Of a stretch of 64,000 nucleotides of DNA, positions 33,672-42,832 are shown in pieces. Both the position numbers and the translations under genes were made by a program. Source of the stretch: Acetivibrio cellulolyticus CD2 (GTDB lineage: Bacteria > Bacillota > Clostridia > Acetivibrionales > Acetivibrionaceae). The stretch is from assembly GCF_000179595.2 (NCBI RefSeq), contig NZ_JH556658.1:521403-585402 (forward strand). The letters run 5' to 3'. The notes below the pieces were generated by a model. It did no database searches, was not told the DNA's origin, and saw nothing but the letters and a program-made list of their open reading frames with translations. The stretch's first letter is position 1. Each line of letters starts with the position of its first letter.

Positions 33672-33689
33672 AAGGAAAATGGAGTCCTC

Positions 33690-34130
33690 ATGAAAAATGT
33701 GATAATATACACTGACGGGGCATGTTCTGGAAACCCTGGCGATGGCGGATGGGGTGCGGTTTTAAGGTATGGCGGACGGGAAAAAGAGATATCGGGCTTT
33801 GAAAAAAATACTACAAACAATAAAATGGAATTGACAGCGGCTATTGAAGCTTTAAATATGCTTAAGGAACCGTGTGAAGTTGAACTCTACAGTGACAGTG
33901 CATACCTTATAAATGCTTTTAACCAGAACTGGCTTAGAGGCTGGAAGTTTAACGGCTGGAGAAATTCCAGCAAGGAAGAGGTAAAGAATATAGAACTATG
34001 GAAAGAACTTGACAGACTGAACAATATTCACAAAATAAAGTGGATCAAAGTCAAGGGACACTCGGATAATGAGTATAATAACAGATGTGATATTCTGGCT
34101 ACAGGTGAAATAAAAAAGAACAGAGCATAA
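33690..34130 (+). CDS. rnhA: Ribonuclease HI
   Basis: 146 aa with the DEDD catalytic set: Asp in [17 protein letters not shown], Glu in [11 protein letters not shown], Asp in LYSDSAYL and C-terminal Asp in NNRCDILA. The basic handle [14 protein letters not shown] is present. It cleaves RNA in RNA-DNA hybrids. Between proC and a Nudix gene in an apparent operon. Confidence 0.95.
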   Translation: MKNVIIYTDGACSGNPGDGGWGAVLRYGGREKEISGFEKNTTNNKMELTAAIEALNMLKEPCEVELYSDSAYLINAFNQNWLRGWKFNGWRNSSKEEVKNIELWKELDRLNNIHKIKWIKVKGHSDNEYNNRCDILATGEIKKNRA

Positions 34131-34143
34131 TGGAGGCAATTAT

Positions 34144-34692
34144 ATGAATTATGAAGAAAAAACCTTATCTAAAAAGCAAGTATTCCAAGGTAATATAATA
34201 GGAGTAGAATCCTGGAACGTATTACTTCCTAATGGAAAAGAAGCAACACGTGATGTGGTAATCCATCCGGGGGCATCGGTTGTAATTCCTATGACGGATG
34301 ATGGTCAAATCTATATGGTACGTCAATTCAGAAAGCCAATCGATCAGGAATCCTTAGAGATCCCTGCAGGAAAGCTGGATAAGGGAGAAGACCCTTTTGA
34401 TTGTGCAAAAAGAGAGCTTAAAGAGGAAACAGGGCTTGATGCAAAGGATATAAAGCATTTGATTGATATACATAGTACTCCGGGATTCAGCAATGAGATA
34501 CTGCACATGTATGTAGCAAAGGAGTTATATGAAGGCGAGGCCTGTGCGGATGAAGATGAATTTATCTCTGCAGAGAAATATCCTATTAATACCCTTGTTG
34601 AAATGATTGTTAAAAAGGAAATAACTGATGCAAAATCAATAATAGGTATATTAATGGCTGATAAGATAATAAAAGGTGAGATAAGCATTTAA
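34144..34692 (+). CDS. nudF: Nudix hydrolase, ADP-ribose pyrophosphatase type
   Basis: 182 aa with the Nudix box GKLDKGEDPFDCAKRELKEETG at about residues 78-99 (shown in part: G-x5-E-x7-R-E-x2-E-E-x-G). Upstream motifs SLEIPAG and VRQFRKPID are typical of ADP-ribose pyrophosphatases. It hydrolyses ADP-ribose to AMP and ribose 5-phosphate. The position upstream of spoIIM and xerD matches nudF in Bacillus, supporting the name. Confidence 0.85.
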   Translation: MNYEEKTLSKKQVFQGNIIGVESWNVLLPNGKEATRDVVIHPGASVVIPMTDDGQIYMVRQFRKPIDQESLEIPAGKLDKGEDPFDCAKRELKEETGLDAKDIKHLIDIHSTPGFSNEILHMYVAKELYEGEACADEDEFISAEKYPINTLVEMIVKKEITDAKSIIGILMADKIIKGEISI

Positions 34693-34756
34693 TGGAAAAA
34701 TAAAGGTTTACAGTTATTTTTTAAGGATAAATGAAATAAAAAGTTTTAAGTTAAGT

Positions 34757-34789
34757 TTACAATACATTAATATGTATTGTAATTTTTTT
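34757..34789 (+). terminator. Terminator after the Nudix gene
   Basis: TTACAATACAT / ATGTATTGTAA 11-bp stem with a four-base loop and T7. Closes the proC-rnhA-nudix transcript. Confidence 0.9.
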
Positions 34790-34963
34790 GTTTTTATCGT
34801 CATAGAATTAATTAGGATAAAGAAAAAAATTGATGATGCCTGAATAGGTGCCTAGAAGCATAAGAAATACCAAATTAAGTCTAATAAATAATAATGTGCA
34901 TTATTATGAATTAACTCTAATATGTATTTTGTAAAAAATGTGCAAGGTTAAGAGGGGATAAAT

Positions 34964-35602
34964 GTGATTTCAAAGATACGTTTTACGTTGACAGAGCACT
35001 TGAAAAATAACAAGAATACTTATCTGTTTCTTTTTTTAGCTTTTGTTACAGGAGTATCCGCAGGGGCATTTACTGTAAACGGTTTAAGTCCTATACAAAG
35101 GTCAGAGCTTACCAATTATTTTCAGGGGTTTTTGGAGCTCTTTGAAAACCAGAAAGTTGACAGTAACGAGATACTGAAGATTTCACTTATTGATAATCTT
35201 AGATTGGTTGCTTTGTTATGGGCACTTGGTGTAACAATAATCGGAATTCCCTTGATATACATTTTTATTGGGGTAAGAGGGTTCATAACAGGTTTTACTT
35301 CAGGATTTATTATCGAACTAATGGGAGTAAAGGGAGTAATTTTTACGCTATTTAGCATCGTACCAAAGGAAGTAATAATTATTCCCTGTGTAATAGCTTT
35401 AGGGGTAAACGGTATCAACTTTTCACTAAATATAATTAGGAGCAGGTCAGCTAAGCGAATGTCAAAGGAAAATCTGAAAACCGGTTTTTTGGCATATTGT
35501 CTTGCAACTGCATTAGTATCATGCTTTATATTTGGTGGTATTTTGGTTGAATCGTATATTACGCCCATATGCATCAGGATAATAACACTAAAAGTTTTTT
35601 AG
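34964..35602 (+). CDS. spoIIM: Stage II sporulation protein M
   Basis: 212-aa membrane protein, GTG start with GAGGGGATAAAT upstream. Five hydrophobic segments with GVSAGAFTVNGL, the central VTIIGIPLIYIFIGVRGFITGF and GVKGVIFTLFSIVPKEVIIIP. SpoIIM works with SpoIID and SpoIIP in peptidoglycan remodelling during engulfment in the mother cell. Located just before xerD as in other spore formers. Confidence 0.9.
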   Translation: MISKIRFTLTEHLKNNKNTYLFLFLAFVTGVSAGAFTVNGLSPIQRSELTNYFQGFLELFENQKVDSNEILKISLIDNLRLVALLWALGVTIIGIPLIYIFIGVRGFITGFTSGFIIELMGVKGVIFTLFSIVPKEVIIIPCVIALGVNGINFSLNIIRSRSAKRMSKENLKTGFLAYCLATALVSCFIFGGILVESYITPICIRIITLKVF

Positions 35603-35959
35603 GAATACTGAAAATCCTTAGCAAAGTTATAAAAAATATTGTATAAATATGGTATAAGGTGTTGACAATACATATATAGACATGGTTATAATGCTTATAA
35701 GGATAAAATTGTATTTATTGCACAAAAAGTACTGTAAAAATTTAGTCATTAATCCAAACTATTTTATACTTCGTGGAAAATATTGTACAAAGGTTAACAT
35801 TTCTAGTATAATAGTAAGGATTTATACTATTTAAAATATTTAAACAATTGATAGCTATGTAAAATTATCTATTTTTGTAGAGTGTATTTTAATAAAGGGT
35901 TTTGTATAAGTTTGATTCAAATATATTATTTTTTAAGAAGAGAGGAAGTAGGGTAAAAA
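35603..35959. other. AT-rich intergenic region before xerD
   Basis: 357 bases without a gene. A sigma-A-like element TTGTAC (35783-35788), 18 bases, TATAAT (35807-35812) is the best xerD promoter. A second weaker pair is TTGACA at 35662 with TATAAT at 35687 (spacing 19). The rest is low-complexity AT-rich sequence. Confidence 0.5.
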
Positions 35960-36844
35960 ATGGAAGATTTGGTTTTAAAATTTCTCACTTTTCTGGAGAA
36001 AGATAAGCGTTTGTCGCTAAATACCTTACAATCTTATAGGAGGGACATAGAGCAGTATATTACATACTTAAATGAAATAAAATTACAAAATATTTCAAAT
36101 ACAAATAAAACTACGGTGATTACTTACCTCCTGCATTTACAAAAGAAGGGTCGGGCGACCTCGACAATTTCTAGAAATCTTGCATCAATAAGATCATTTT
36201 ACCAGTATCTCACAAAGAATGGCGTGATTAGTGGTGATCCTACTGAAGAGCTTGAGTCACCAAAGGTAGAGAAGAAACTGCCCCAGATTCTTTCAACAAA
36301 AGAGGTTGAACTTCTTTTAGATCAGCCGAAATGTGATGATCTAAAAGGATTTAGAGACAAAGCTATGCTTGAATTGCTATATGCAACAGGAATAAGAGTA
36401 TCTGAATTGATATGCTTGAATGTATTAGACATAAACTTGGATATGGGATTTATCAAATGCAATAAGGGAACAAGAGAAAGAATGATTCCTATTGGATCTC
36501 TTTCGATTCAAGCCTTAAATGAGTATTTGGCAAAATCGAGGAACTTATTGATTCAAAGAAGTGATGAAAAGGCATTGTTTGTGAATGTGAACGGCAAAAG
36601 ATTGACAAGGCAAGGTTTTTGGAAGATTATCAAGCAGTATAAGAACCTGGCAAAGATTAATAAAGACATTACACCACATACATTAAGACATTCATTTGCA
36701 GCACATCTTTTGGAAAACGGAGCAGATTTAAGGTCAATACAAGAGATGTTAGGGCACTCTGATATTTCATCAACCCAGGTTTATGCTCAGATTGCAAAGA
36801 ACAGGATTAAGGAAGTATATAAGAAGACTCATCCAAGAGCATAA
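35960..36844 (+). CDS. xerD: Tyrosine recombinase XerD
   Basis: 294 aa. SAM-like core-binding domain (about 1-90; LSLNTLQSYRRDIEQYITYL) and catalytic domain with Arg in YATGIRVSELI, His-x2-Arg in HTLRHSFAAHLL, His in GHSDISSTQVYAQI and the tyrosine nucleophile in that last motif. With XerC it resolves chromosome dimers at dif. The deoB-pdp-dacF order after it matches Bacillus ripX, so XerD rather than a mobile integrase. Confidence 0.9.
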   Translation: MEDLVLKFLTFLEKDKRLSLNTLQSYRRDIEQYITYLNEIKLQNISNTNKTTVITYLLHLQKKGRATSTISRNLASIRSFYQYLTKNGVISGDPTEELESPKVEKKLPQILSTKEVELLLDQPKCDDLKGFRDKAMLELLYATGIRVSELICLNVLDINLDMGFIKCNKGTRERMIPIGSLSIQALNEYLAKSRNLLIQRSDEKALFVNVNGKRLTRQGFWKIIKQYKNLAKINKDITPHTLRHSFAAHLLENGADLRSIQEMLGHSDISSTQVYAQIAKNRIKEVYKKTHPRA

Positions 36845-36923
36845 GGGAAAGGTCCGCGTGCTATAGACAAAATGTGCATGGGTTTAAATTTTAATTGACC
36901 AATTATATATTTAATGATACTTT

Positions 36924-36954
36924 AAAAAGTAAGATAGAAATATCTTACTTTTTT
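36924..36954 (+). terminator. Terminator after xerD
   Basis: AAAAAGTAAGATA / TATCTTACTTTTT 13-bp stem, four-base loop, T-run, 80 bases after xerD. Confidence 0.85.
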
Positions 36955-36993
36955 AGGTGTATAAAAAAACTATTATACAAGGAGAAAAATAAA

Positions 36994-38163
36994 ATGAAAA
37001 GAGCTGTTATAATCGTTTTGGATAGTGTTGGAATGGGGGAACTTCCTGACGCAGAAAAGTATGGGGATAGGGGAAGCAATACCCTTGGAAATATAGCGTC
37101 TTCCGTTGGAGATTTTTCTCTTCCAAACCTTGAGGCTCTTGGACTGGGAAATATAGATAATATGGCTGGTATTAAAAAGTCGGATAAACCTTGCGGGTGT
37201 TTTGGCAGAATGGCTGAGAAATCTGCCGGTAAAGATACTACAACAGGGCATTGGGAAATTTCTGGTGTTATTTTAAAAAATCCTTTCCCAGTTTATCCCG
37301 ATGGATTCCCAAAGGAGGTTATCGACACCTTTGAGAAAGCAATAAATACTAAGGTTATAGGTAATATTGCTGCTTCAGGTACAGAAATCATAAAGATGTT
37401 AGGTGATCAGCATGTAAAGACAGGATATCCAATTGTTTATACATCTGCTGACAGTGTATTTCAAATTGCTGCACATGAGGATGTTGTGCCGGTTGAGAAG
37501 CTGTACGAGATGTGCCAGAAAGCAAGGGATATGCTGACAGGAGAGCATGCAGTAGGTAGGGTAATTGCAAGACCGTTTAACGGAACAAGTGGTAACTATA
37601 AAAGAACAGAAAGAAGAAGGGATTTTTCTCTGGATCCATTAGGAAAAACTCTGCTGGATTATTTAAAAGAGAAAGGCCAGATGGTAAAGGCTGTAGGCAA
37701 AATTGAGGATATATTCAACAGGCGTGGAATTACCGATGCTGTGCATACACATAATAATATGGATGGTGTGGACAAGACTTTAGATTATTTGAAGGATAGT
37801 TTTGAAGGCTTGCTGTTTACCAACCTTGTTGATTTTGATATGCTTTATGGACATAGAAATGATATTAAAGGCTATGCCAATGCCATGGTTGAATTTGATA
37901 ACAGGCTGCCTGAAATTCTAAATGCACTAAAGGACGATGATATTCTCTTTATCACAGCTGACCATGGTTGTGACCCTACAACCGAAAGCACCGACCACTC
38001 AAGGGAATACGTACCGCTGGTAGTCTATGGCAATAAGATTAAGAGTAATATAAATCTTGGCACCAGAAGCTCATTTAGCGATATAGCAGCAACAATTGCA
38101 GAGTATCTTGGAATTGATGAAGAAATTGAGGGCAATAGTTTTATGAGCCAAATAATGGGTTGA
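36994..38163 (+). CDS. deoB: Phosphopentomutase
   Basis: ATG 36994 with AAGGAGAAAAATAAA upstream; 389 aa, the usual family length, so the open frame further upstream (through the xerD terminator) is ignored. Alkaline-phosphatase-fold metal ligands: [13 protein letters not shown], catalytic Thr in [12 protein letters not shown], Asp/His in [10 protein letters not shown] and [10 protein letters not shown]. It interconverts ribose and deoxyribose 1- and 5-phosphates in nucleoside salvage. Followed by pdp. Confidence 0.95.
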   Translation: MKRAVIIVLDSVGMGELPDAEKYGDRGSNTLGNIASSVGDFSLPNLEALGLGNIDNMAGIKKSDKPCGCFGRMAEKSAGKDTTTGHWEISGVILKNPFPVYPDGFPKEVIDTFEKAINTKVIGNIAASGTEIIKMLGDQHVKTGYPIVYTSADSVFQIAAHEDVVPVEKLYEMCQKARDMLTGEHAVGRVIARPFNGTSGNYKRTERRRDFSLDPLGKTLLDYLKEKGQMVKAVGKIEDIFNRRGITDAVHTHNNMDGVDKTLDYLKDSFEGLLFTNLVDFDMLYGHRNDIKGYANAMVEFDNRLPEILNALKDDDILFITADHGCDPTTESTDHSREYVPLVVYGNKIKSNINLGTRSSFSDIAATIAEYLGIDEEIEGNSFMSQIMG

Positions 38164-38179
38164 GTAAGGGGGGATTCAT

Positions 38180-39481
38180 ATGAGAATGTATGATGTAATT
38201 GAAAAAAAGCGTGATGGAAAAGAACTTGAATATGAAGAAATAAGCTTTTTTATAAAGAACTATTGCGAAGAAAAGATACCTGATTATCAGGTATCGGCTT
38301 TGCTTATGGCAATATTTTTAAATGGAATGAGTGAGAGGGAAACAGCAGAATTAACTGAAATTATGGCAAATTCAGGAGATGTAATTGATCTTTCGGTTAT
38401 AGACGGTATAAAAGTAGACAAGCACAGTACTGGAGGCGTAGGTGATAAAACTACACTCATCCTAGGTCCTATTGTTGCAGCTTGTGGCATACCTGTAGCA
38501 AAGATGTCAGGAAGAGGACTTGGTCATACCGGTGGAACAATAGATAAGCTTGAGTCTATTCCAGGATTTAAGACTGCACTTACAAAGCAGGAATTCATTG
38601 ATCAAGTAATGAAAATAGGCATTTCAATAGCGGGTCAGACTGGGAATTTGGCTCCAGCAGATAAAAAATTGTATGCTCTAAGGGATGTGACTGCGACAGT
38701 CAACAGCTTGCCCTTGATAGCAAGCAGTATTATGAGCAAAAAGATTGCCTGCGGTGCGGATAGAATTGTTCTTGATGTTAAGACAGGAAGCGGCGCTTTA
38801 ATGAAAACGGTAGAAAAGTCGGTTGAATTGGCAAGAACAATGGTTAAAATCGGTAATGACCTTGGCAGAAAAACAGTTGCAGTAGTAACCGATATGGATA
38901 TACCTTTAGGGAATGCAATTGGGAATTCCCTTGAAGTTATAGAAGCTATAGAGACTCTAAAGGGTAATGGTCCAAAAGATCTGGAAGAGGTTTCTTTGGC
39001 ATTGGCTGCAAAGATGCTCGAACTAGCAGAAATAGGCGATAAAGAGAATTGTAAAAATAGGGTCAGGGAAGTAATAGATAACCGTAAGGCATTAAATAAG
39101 CTTGCAGAGCTAATTGAATCCCAAGGTGGGAATCCTGATGTTATAGAAAATTATGACCTTTTCAAAAAGGCTAAATATGTTTATGAACTAACTTCTGGGC
39201 AGGATTGCTATATAGAAAGGGTTAAGACTGATTCTTTAGGAGTTGCTGCAATGATACTAGGTGCAGGAAGAGAAACGAAAGAGAGTATCATTGATTATTC
39301 GGCAGGCATAAAATTAAATAAAAAAACTGGAATGTCCATAAAAAAAGGAGAACTTATAGCAACCCTTTATACTAATGACAGCGAAAGGATAAACGCTGCA
39401 CTTGAGACTTTAAAAAGCAGCCTGGTTCTGTCACAATCTTTAGAACCTCAAAGGCCTCTTATCATTTCAAGTATAGATTAG
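38180..39481 (+). CDS. pdp: Pyrimidine-nucleoside phosphorylase
   Basis: 433 aa. Glycosyltransferase-3-type fold with KHSTGGVGDKTTLILGPIVAA, MSGRGLGHTGGTIDKLE, and the Pdp/DeoA C-terminal domain (KLNKKTGMSIKKGELIATLYTN). It phosphorolyses thymidine and uridine, giving the pentose 1-phosphate used by DeoB just upstream. Bacillus has a purine phosphorylase at this position; here a pyrimidine enzyme takes the slot. GGGGGATTCAT precedes the start. Confidence 0.92.
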   Translation: MRMYDVIEKKRDGKELEYEEISFFIKNYCEEKIPDYQVSALLMAIFLNGMSERETAELTEIMANSGDVIDLSVIDGIKVDKHSTGGVGDKTTLILGPIVAACGIPVAKMSGRGLGHTGGTIDKLESIPGFKTALTKQEFIDQVMKIGISIAGQTGNLAPADKKLYALRDVTATVNSLPLIASSIMSKKIACGADRIVLDVKTGSGALMKTVEKSVELARTMVKIGNDLGRKTVAVVTDMDIPLGNAIGNSLEVIEAIETLKGNGPKDLEEVSLALAAKMLELAEIGDKENCKNRVREVIDNRKALNKLAELIESQGGNPDVIENYDLFKKAKYVYELTSGQDCYIERVKTDSLGVAAMILGAGRETKESIIDYSAGIKLNKKTGMSIKKGELIATLYTNDSERINAALETLKSSLVLSQSLEPQRPLIISSID

Positions 39482-39541
39482 GTGTTTTATATATTATGGA
39501 ATGATTGATTATTGTATTCTCATTTTAGATGGCAAACAATG

Positions 39542-39570
39542 TGCATATCCAATTGATTTTCTGCATACAA
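39542..39570 (+). promoter_or_regulatory. Candidate forespore (sigma-F/G) promoter of dacF
   Basis: TGCATA (39542-39547), 16 bases, CATACAA (39564-39570). This resembles the TGHATA / CATACTA pattern of sigma-G and sigma-F promoters. dacF is a forespore gene in Bacillus. The gap and mismatch keep it tentative. Confidence 0.45.
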
Positions 39571-39611
39571 ATTTACTAAGGTGTAGTGAATTTTAATTGG
39601 GGGGATATTCA

Positions 39612-40823
39612 TTGATAAGAAAGGTCTTATTCAGACATCTCATAGTTATTTGCATTGTTGCAAATCTTTTTTCTGTTTTTGCTTTTGCTGAGGAAGAAAG
39701 GCCGGTTTATAATCCAAATACTGTTAATAGTATAATGGCAAGTACCAGCATTTCAGAGTTAAAGGCAAAGGCATCTGTTTTAATGGATGCATATACCGGT
39801 CAGGTTTTGTATGAAAATAAAAGCAATGAAAAATTGCCAATTGCAAGTGTAACAAAGGTTATGTCTATGCTTTTGGCTATGGAGGCAATTGATTCCGGAA
39901 AGATAAGTTTGAAAGATATGGTTACTGCTTCAGAGTATGCTTCCGGAATGGGCGGGTCACAAGCTTATATCGAGCCTGGTGAACAGTATTCGGTTCATGA
40001 TGCACTAAAAGCAATCGCACTTCACTCATCAAACGATGTTACTGTTTCTGTCGCAGAACTTGTTGCGGGAAGTGAAGAGGCTTTTGTTGTTCAGATGAAT
40101 GAAAAAGCTGGTGAATTAGGCATGAAGAATACTTTGTTTAAGGACTGTACAGGTCTTACTGACGAGGGGCACTTCAGCAGTGCCAATGATATAGCTTTGA
40201 TGTCAAGAGAGCTTGTTACAAAACATCCAAAGATTTTAGAGTATTCATCAGTTTATACTGATACTTTCAGAAACGGTGAATTTGATTTGACGAATACAAA
40301 CAGGCTTGTTAAATTCTACAGTGGATGTGACGGCTTGAAAACAGGATTTACAAGAGCAGCTGGATTCTGCCTGTCTGCAACTGTATCAAGAAACAATATG
40401 AGACTGATTTCGGTAGTATTAGGAGAGCCTGATTCAAATACAAGATTTGCTGAAACCAGAAAACTTCTTGATTATGGGTTTGCAAATTATGAGACTGCTG
40501 ATGTAAATAAAAAAGGTGAGTTGGTTTCTGAGATTAGTGTTAAAAAGGGATTAACTTCAAAAGCTGCGGGAGTGATTGGGAATGATGTAAAAATACTTCT
40601 TCCCAGAGGCCAAAAGACAAAGATAATCCGTCAGGTGGCTTTGGAAAACTCGATAACAGCTCCGCTAAAAGCCGGTCAAAAAGTTGGTGAAATTATATAT
40701 ATGATAGAGGAAAAAGAAATTTCCAGAGTTGATATTGTATCAGACAGAAACATTGAGAAGACGAGTTTTATGAATCTATTCAGCAGAATGTTTAAGAGCT
40801 GGTTCAGTATAGGAAAAGCATAA
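39612..40823 (+). CDS. dacF: D-alanyl-D-alanine carboxypeptidase DacF
   Basis: TTG 39612 is the likely start (GGGGGG ends eight bases upstream; TTG 39597 overlaps no site). 403 aa with a signal peptide cleaved near FAFAEE. Penicillin-binding motifs: SVTK (serine nucleophile, about residue 80), SSND (HSSNDVTV) and KTG (CDGLKTGFT). C-terminal PBP5-like domain and amphipathic tail anchor. It trims peptide stems of peptidoglycan; DacF acts on spore cortex from the forespore. In Bacillus spoIIA follows; here it does not. Confidence 0.9.
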   Translation: MIRKVLFRHLIVICIVANLFSVFAFAEEERPVYNPNTVNSIMASTSISELKAKASVLMDAYTGQVLYENKSNEKLPIASVTKVMSMLLAMEAIDSGKISLKDMVTASEYASGMGGSQAYIEPGEQYSVHDALKAIALHSSNDVTVSVAELVAGSEEAFVVQMNEKAGELGMKNTLFKDCTGLTDEGHFSSANDIALMSRELVTKHPKILEYSSVYTDTFRNGEFDLTNTNRLVKFYSGCDGLKTGFTRAAGFCLSATVSRNNMRLISVVLGEPDSNTRFAETRKLLDYGFANYETADVNKKGELVSEISVKKGLTSKAAGVIGNDVKILLPRGQKTKIIRQVALENSITAPLKAGQKVGEIIYMIEEKEISRVDIVSDRNIEKTSFMNLFSRMFKSWFSIGKA

Positions 40824-40881
40824 TTATAGTATAGGGAACTGCTGGTGCTTGGCAAGAGGCCTATTGGAATGCTGAAAGTCC

Positions 40882-40924
40882 GAGTGAGTCAAAGAGAACC
40901 GTACCTTTGACTCACTCTTCTTTT
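40882..40924 (+). terminator. Terminator after dacF
   Basis: GAGTGAGTCAAAG / CTTTGACTCACTC 13-bp perfect stem followed by TTCTTTTATTT. Confidence 0.9.
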
Positions 40925-41013
40925 ATTTGGAGGGATTTGATATTTCTCCTGTATTGAAACAATTTGCAAAATGTGATATTTTAAATAAGAAAACTACAAA
41001 ACGTGAGGTTATT

Positions 41014-42057
41014 ATGGATCAAATAAGAAATGATTTGAAGCCTATGAGTGTAGGGGATGTCCTTGATTATTCAGTAGAGGCCTTCAAACAGAACTTCAAG
41101 GGTCTTGTACTTTTATCTCTGATTTTATATATTCCATGGATTGTATTTTATTCCTTAACTGTAAATATATTCGCTGGGGATCAGATGTCTGGAATTTTCG
41201 ACATGTATAAAGACATGTTCAGCGGCACGTATTCTTCGGATATGCTTAATAAGTATATTACAGAAACTTCAACTTTCCAAAACGGAATAACAGGTGTTAT
41301 GTCCTCACTTCAAATATTGTATTCAATTACAATCAAGCTTGTTTTAAATGCAGCAGTAATTAAAATGATATACAACTATGCTTTAAGCGGGAAGGTTGAG
41401 GTTAATACCTTTTCAGACGCTATAAAGCATATAAAGGGATGTTTCCGTTATATGCCCAAGATGATAGGTAACGCTTTGTTATTCGTAATTATTGTTGGGG
41501 CTGCGTATTTGGTGTCGGTAATTGCAGCAGCACTCATTATTATGATACCTATTGTTATAATTGTTTCTACAGGCATACCTCCGGTTATTATGGGAATCAT
41601 TATAGCCTTATTGGTGCTTTTTGTTTTGGTTGGAGTTGTTTTTTGTATTGGTTTCTTTGCAATCAAGTTTATGTTTGGAGCTAATATCATTGTGCTGGAG
41701 GAAAAACCAGTATTTGAGAGTTTCAAGAGAAGCTTTTATTTGAGTAAAGGCAGATTCTGGCACATTGCTTTGGCAAGCATTTTTGCAATTCTCCTTTATT
41801 ACCTTTTTAATTGGCTGCTTGTAGGTGCGACCATGCTGCTGGCTGTTGTAAATAATACTCTTTATATTGTAGTTAATACCTTTTCGCAAATTTGCGCTGC
41901 ATTGATGGAGCCGTTTATACTTGTGTATATAACTGTTTTATTTGTAAACATGAAAGTTCAAAAAGAAGGTCTTGATCTGGAAGTAAAGATGAGAAAATTG
42001 ATTAGTGATGAAAAAACAAGATTGAATAATGTGGATGGAGAAACAGCTGATGCTTAA
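41014..42057 (+). CDS. Polytopic membrane protein, DUF-type, of the MoxR cluster
   Basis: ATG 41014 with GTGAGGTTATT upstream. 347 aa, about six transmembrane helices (two near 33-58, others near 115, 160-235, 260-310). It opens DLKPMSVGDVLDYSVEAFKQNFKGLVLLSLI, a pattern seen in glycerophosphodiester-phosphodiesterase-type membrane domains and DUF7847-like proteins. Function unknown. It overlaps the start of the next gene by eight bases, tying it to the MoxR operon. Confidence 0.6.
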   Translation: MDQIRNDLKPMSVGDVLDYSVEAFKQNFKGLVLLSLILYIPWIVFYSLTVNIFAGDQMSGIFDMYKDMFSGTYSSDMLNKYITETSTFQNGITGVMSSLQILYSITIKLVLNAAVIKMIYNYALSGKVEVNTFSDAIKHIKGCFRYMPKMIGNALLFVIIVGAAYLVSVIAAALIIMIPIVIIVSTGIPPVIMGIIIALLVLFVLVGVVFCIGFFAIKFMFGANIIVLEEKPVFESFKRSFYLSKGRFWHIALASIFAILLYYLFNWLLVGATMLLAVVNNTLYIVVNTFSQICAALMEPFILVYITVLFVNMKVQKEGLDLEVKMRKLISDEKTRLNNVDGETADA

Positions 42058-42808
42058 ATTGCTTTTAAAAAAGCTATTTTTTAATACTAAAACATATATG
42101 TCTGCTGCTGCAACATTAAGCATGGTTGCTTTAGTTAGTGTCCAAGTCCATGCCTTCAGCCCTGAAAATGAGATGGAAGTTAAGGACAAGCTCTCAAAGA
42201 TTTTGGCTTCTGGTGAGTTTGGAGATAAAAAAAAGTCAAAAAGCCTGTTTGAATTATTGCATGATAAGCTTATTGAGTTTTTAAAGAGTTTATGGAGTAG
42301 GTTAAATATAGGTCAAAAGCTGGAAGCTGTTTTTAGTAGGGCAAAGATTTCACCTGAGGCAAAGCTTTTGCTTAAGGTTCTTGCAATCTTATTGATGGTT
42401 GCGGTTATTGTACTTATCATATATTTTGTTACAAGAAGGTTTACACGTTCACGTAAGGTGCTTCAGGAGGAGGATGCCCTTATTCTCAATGCGTTAAGAG
42501 ATGCGGATGAAGTATATAAAAAAGCCATTGATTTCTATAACAGTGGAGATTATACTCAGGGCCTGAGATTTTTGTACATTTCACTTTTAATCAGATTTAA
42601 CGAGCAAAACATAATAAGAATAAACAAGTCAAAGACAAACAAGCAGTATTTGATTGAAATAAGGGAAAACAAGCCTGATATCTATGATGTTATGACTGAG
42701 TTTACACAGGTTTTTAATAAATATTGGTATGGTAAAAGAAATGCTGACAAATCAATATTTGTTAGCTGGAGCGAAGTTTACAATACTTTACTGGGAATGA
42801 CCAAGTAA
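42050..42808 (+). CDS. DUF4129 membrane protein
   Basis: ATG 42050 (GGAG nine bases upstream) is favoured over two earlier ATGs. 252 aa. Hydrophobic N-terminus resembling a signal peptide (about 14-32), charged region, one transmembrane helix at about 105-130 and a cytosolic DUF4129 domain (EEDALILNALRDADEVYKKAIDFYNSGDYTQGLRFLYISLLIRF). DUF4129 is the usual C-terminal module of transglutaminase-like proteins that accompany MoxR/DUF58; the transglutaminase itself is absent here. Confidence 0.75.
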   Translation: MLKLLLKKLFFNTKTYMSAAATLSMVALVSVQVHAFSPENEMEVKDKLSKILASGEFGDKKKSKSLFELLHDKLIEFLKSLWSRLNIGQKLEAVFSRAKISPEAKLLLKVLAILLMVAVIVLIIYFVTRRFTRSRKVLQEEDALILNALRDADEVYKKAIDFYNSGDYTQGLRFLYISLLIRFNEQNIIRINKSKTNKQYLIEIRENKPDIYDVMTEFTQVFNKYWYGKRNADKSIFVSWSEVYNTLLGMTK

Positions 42809-42832
42809 AAGAGGAGGCTAAACAATAAGCTG

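Noticed and set aside
35960-36844. Mobile-element integrase
   Set aside because: Synteny with deoB, pdp and dacF and the 294-aa length fit chromosomal XerD; no element boundaries are nearby.
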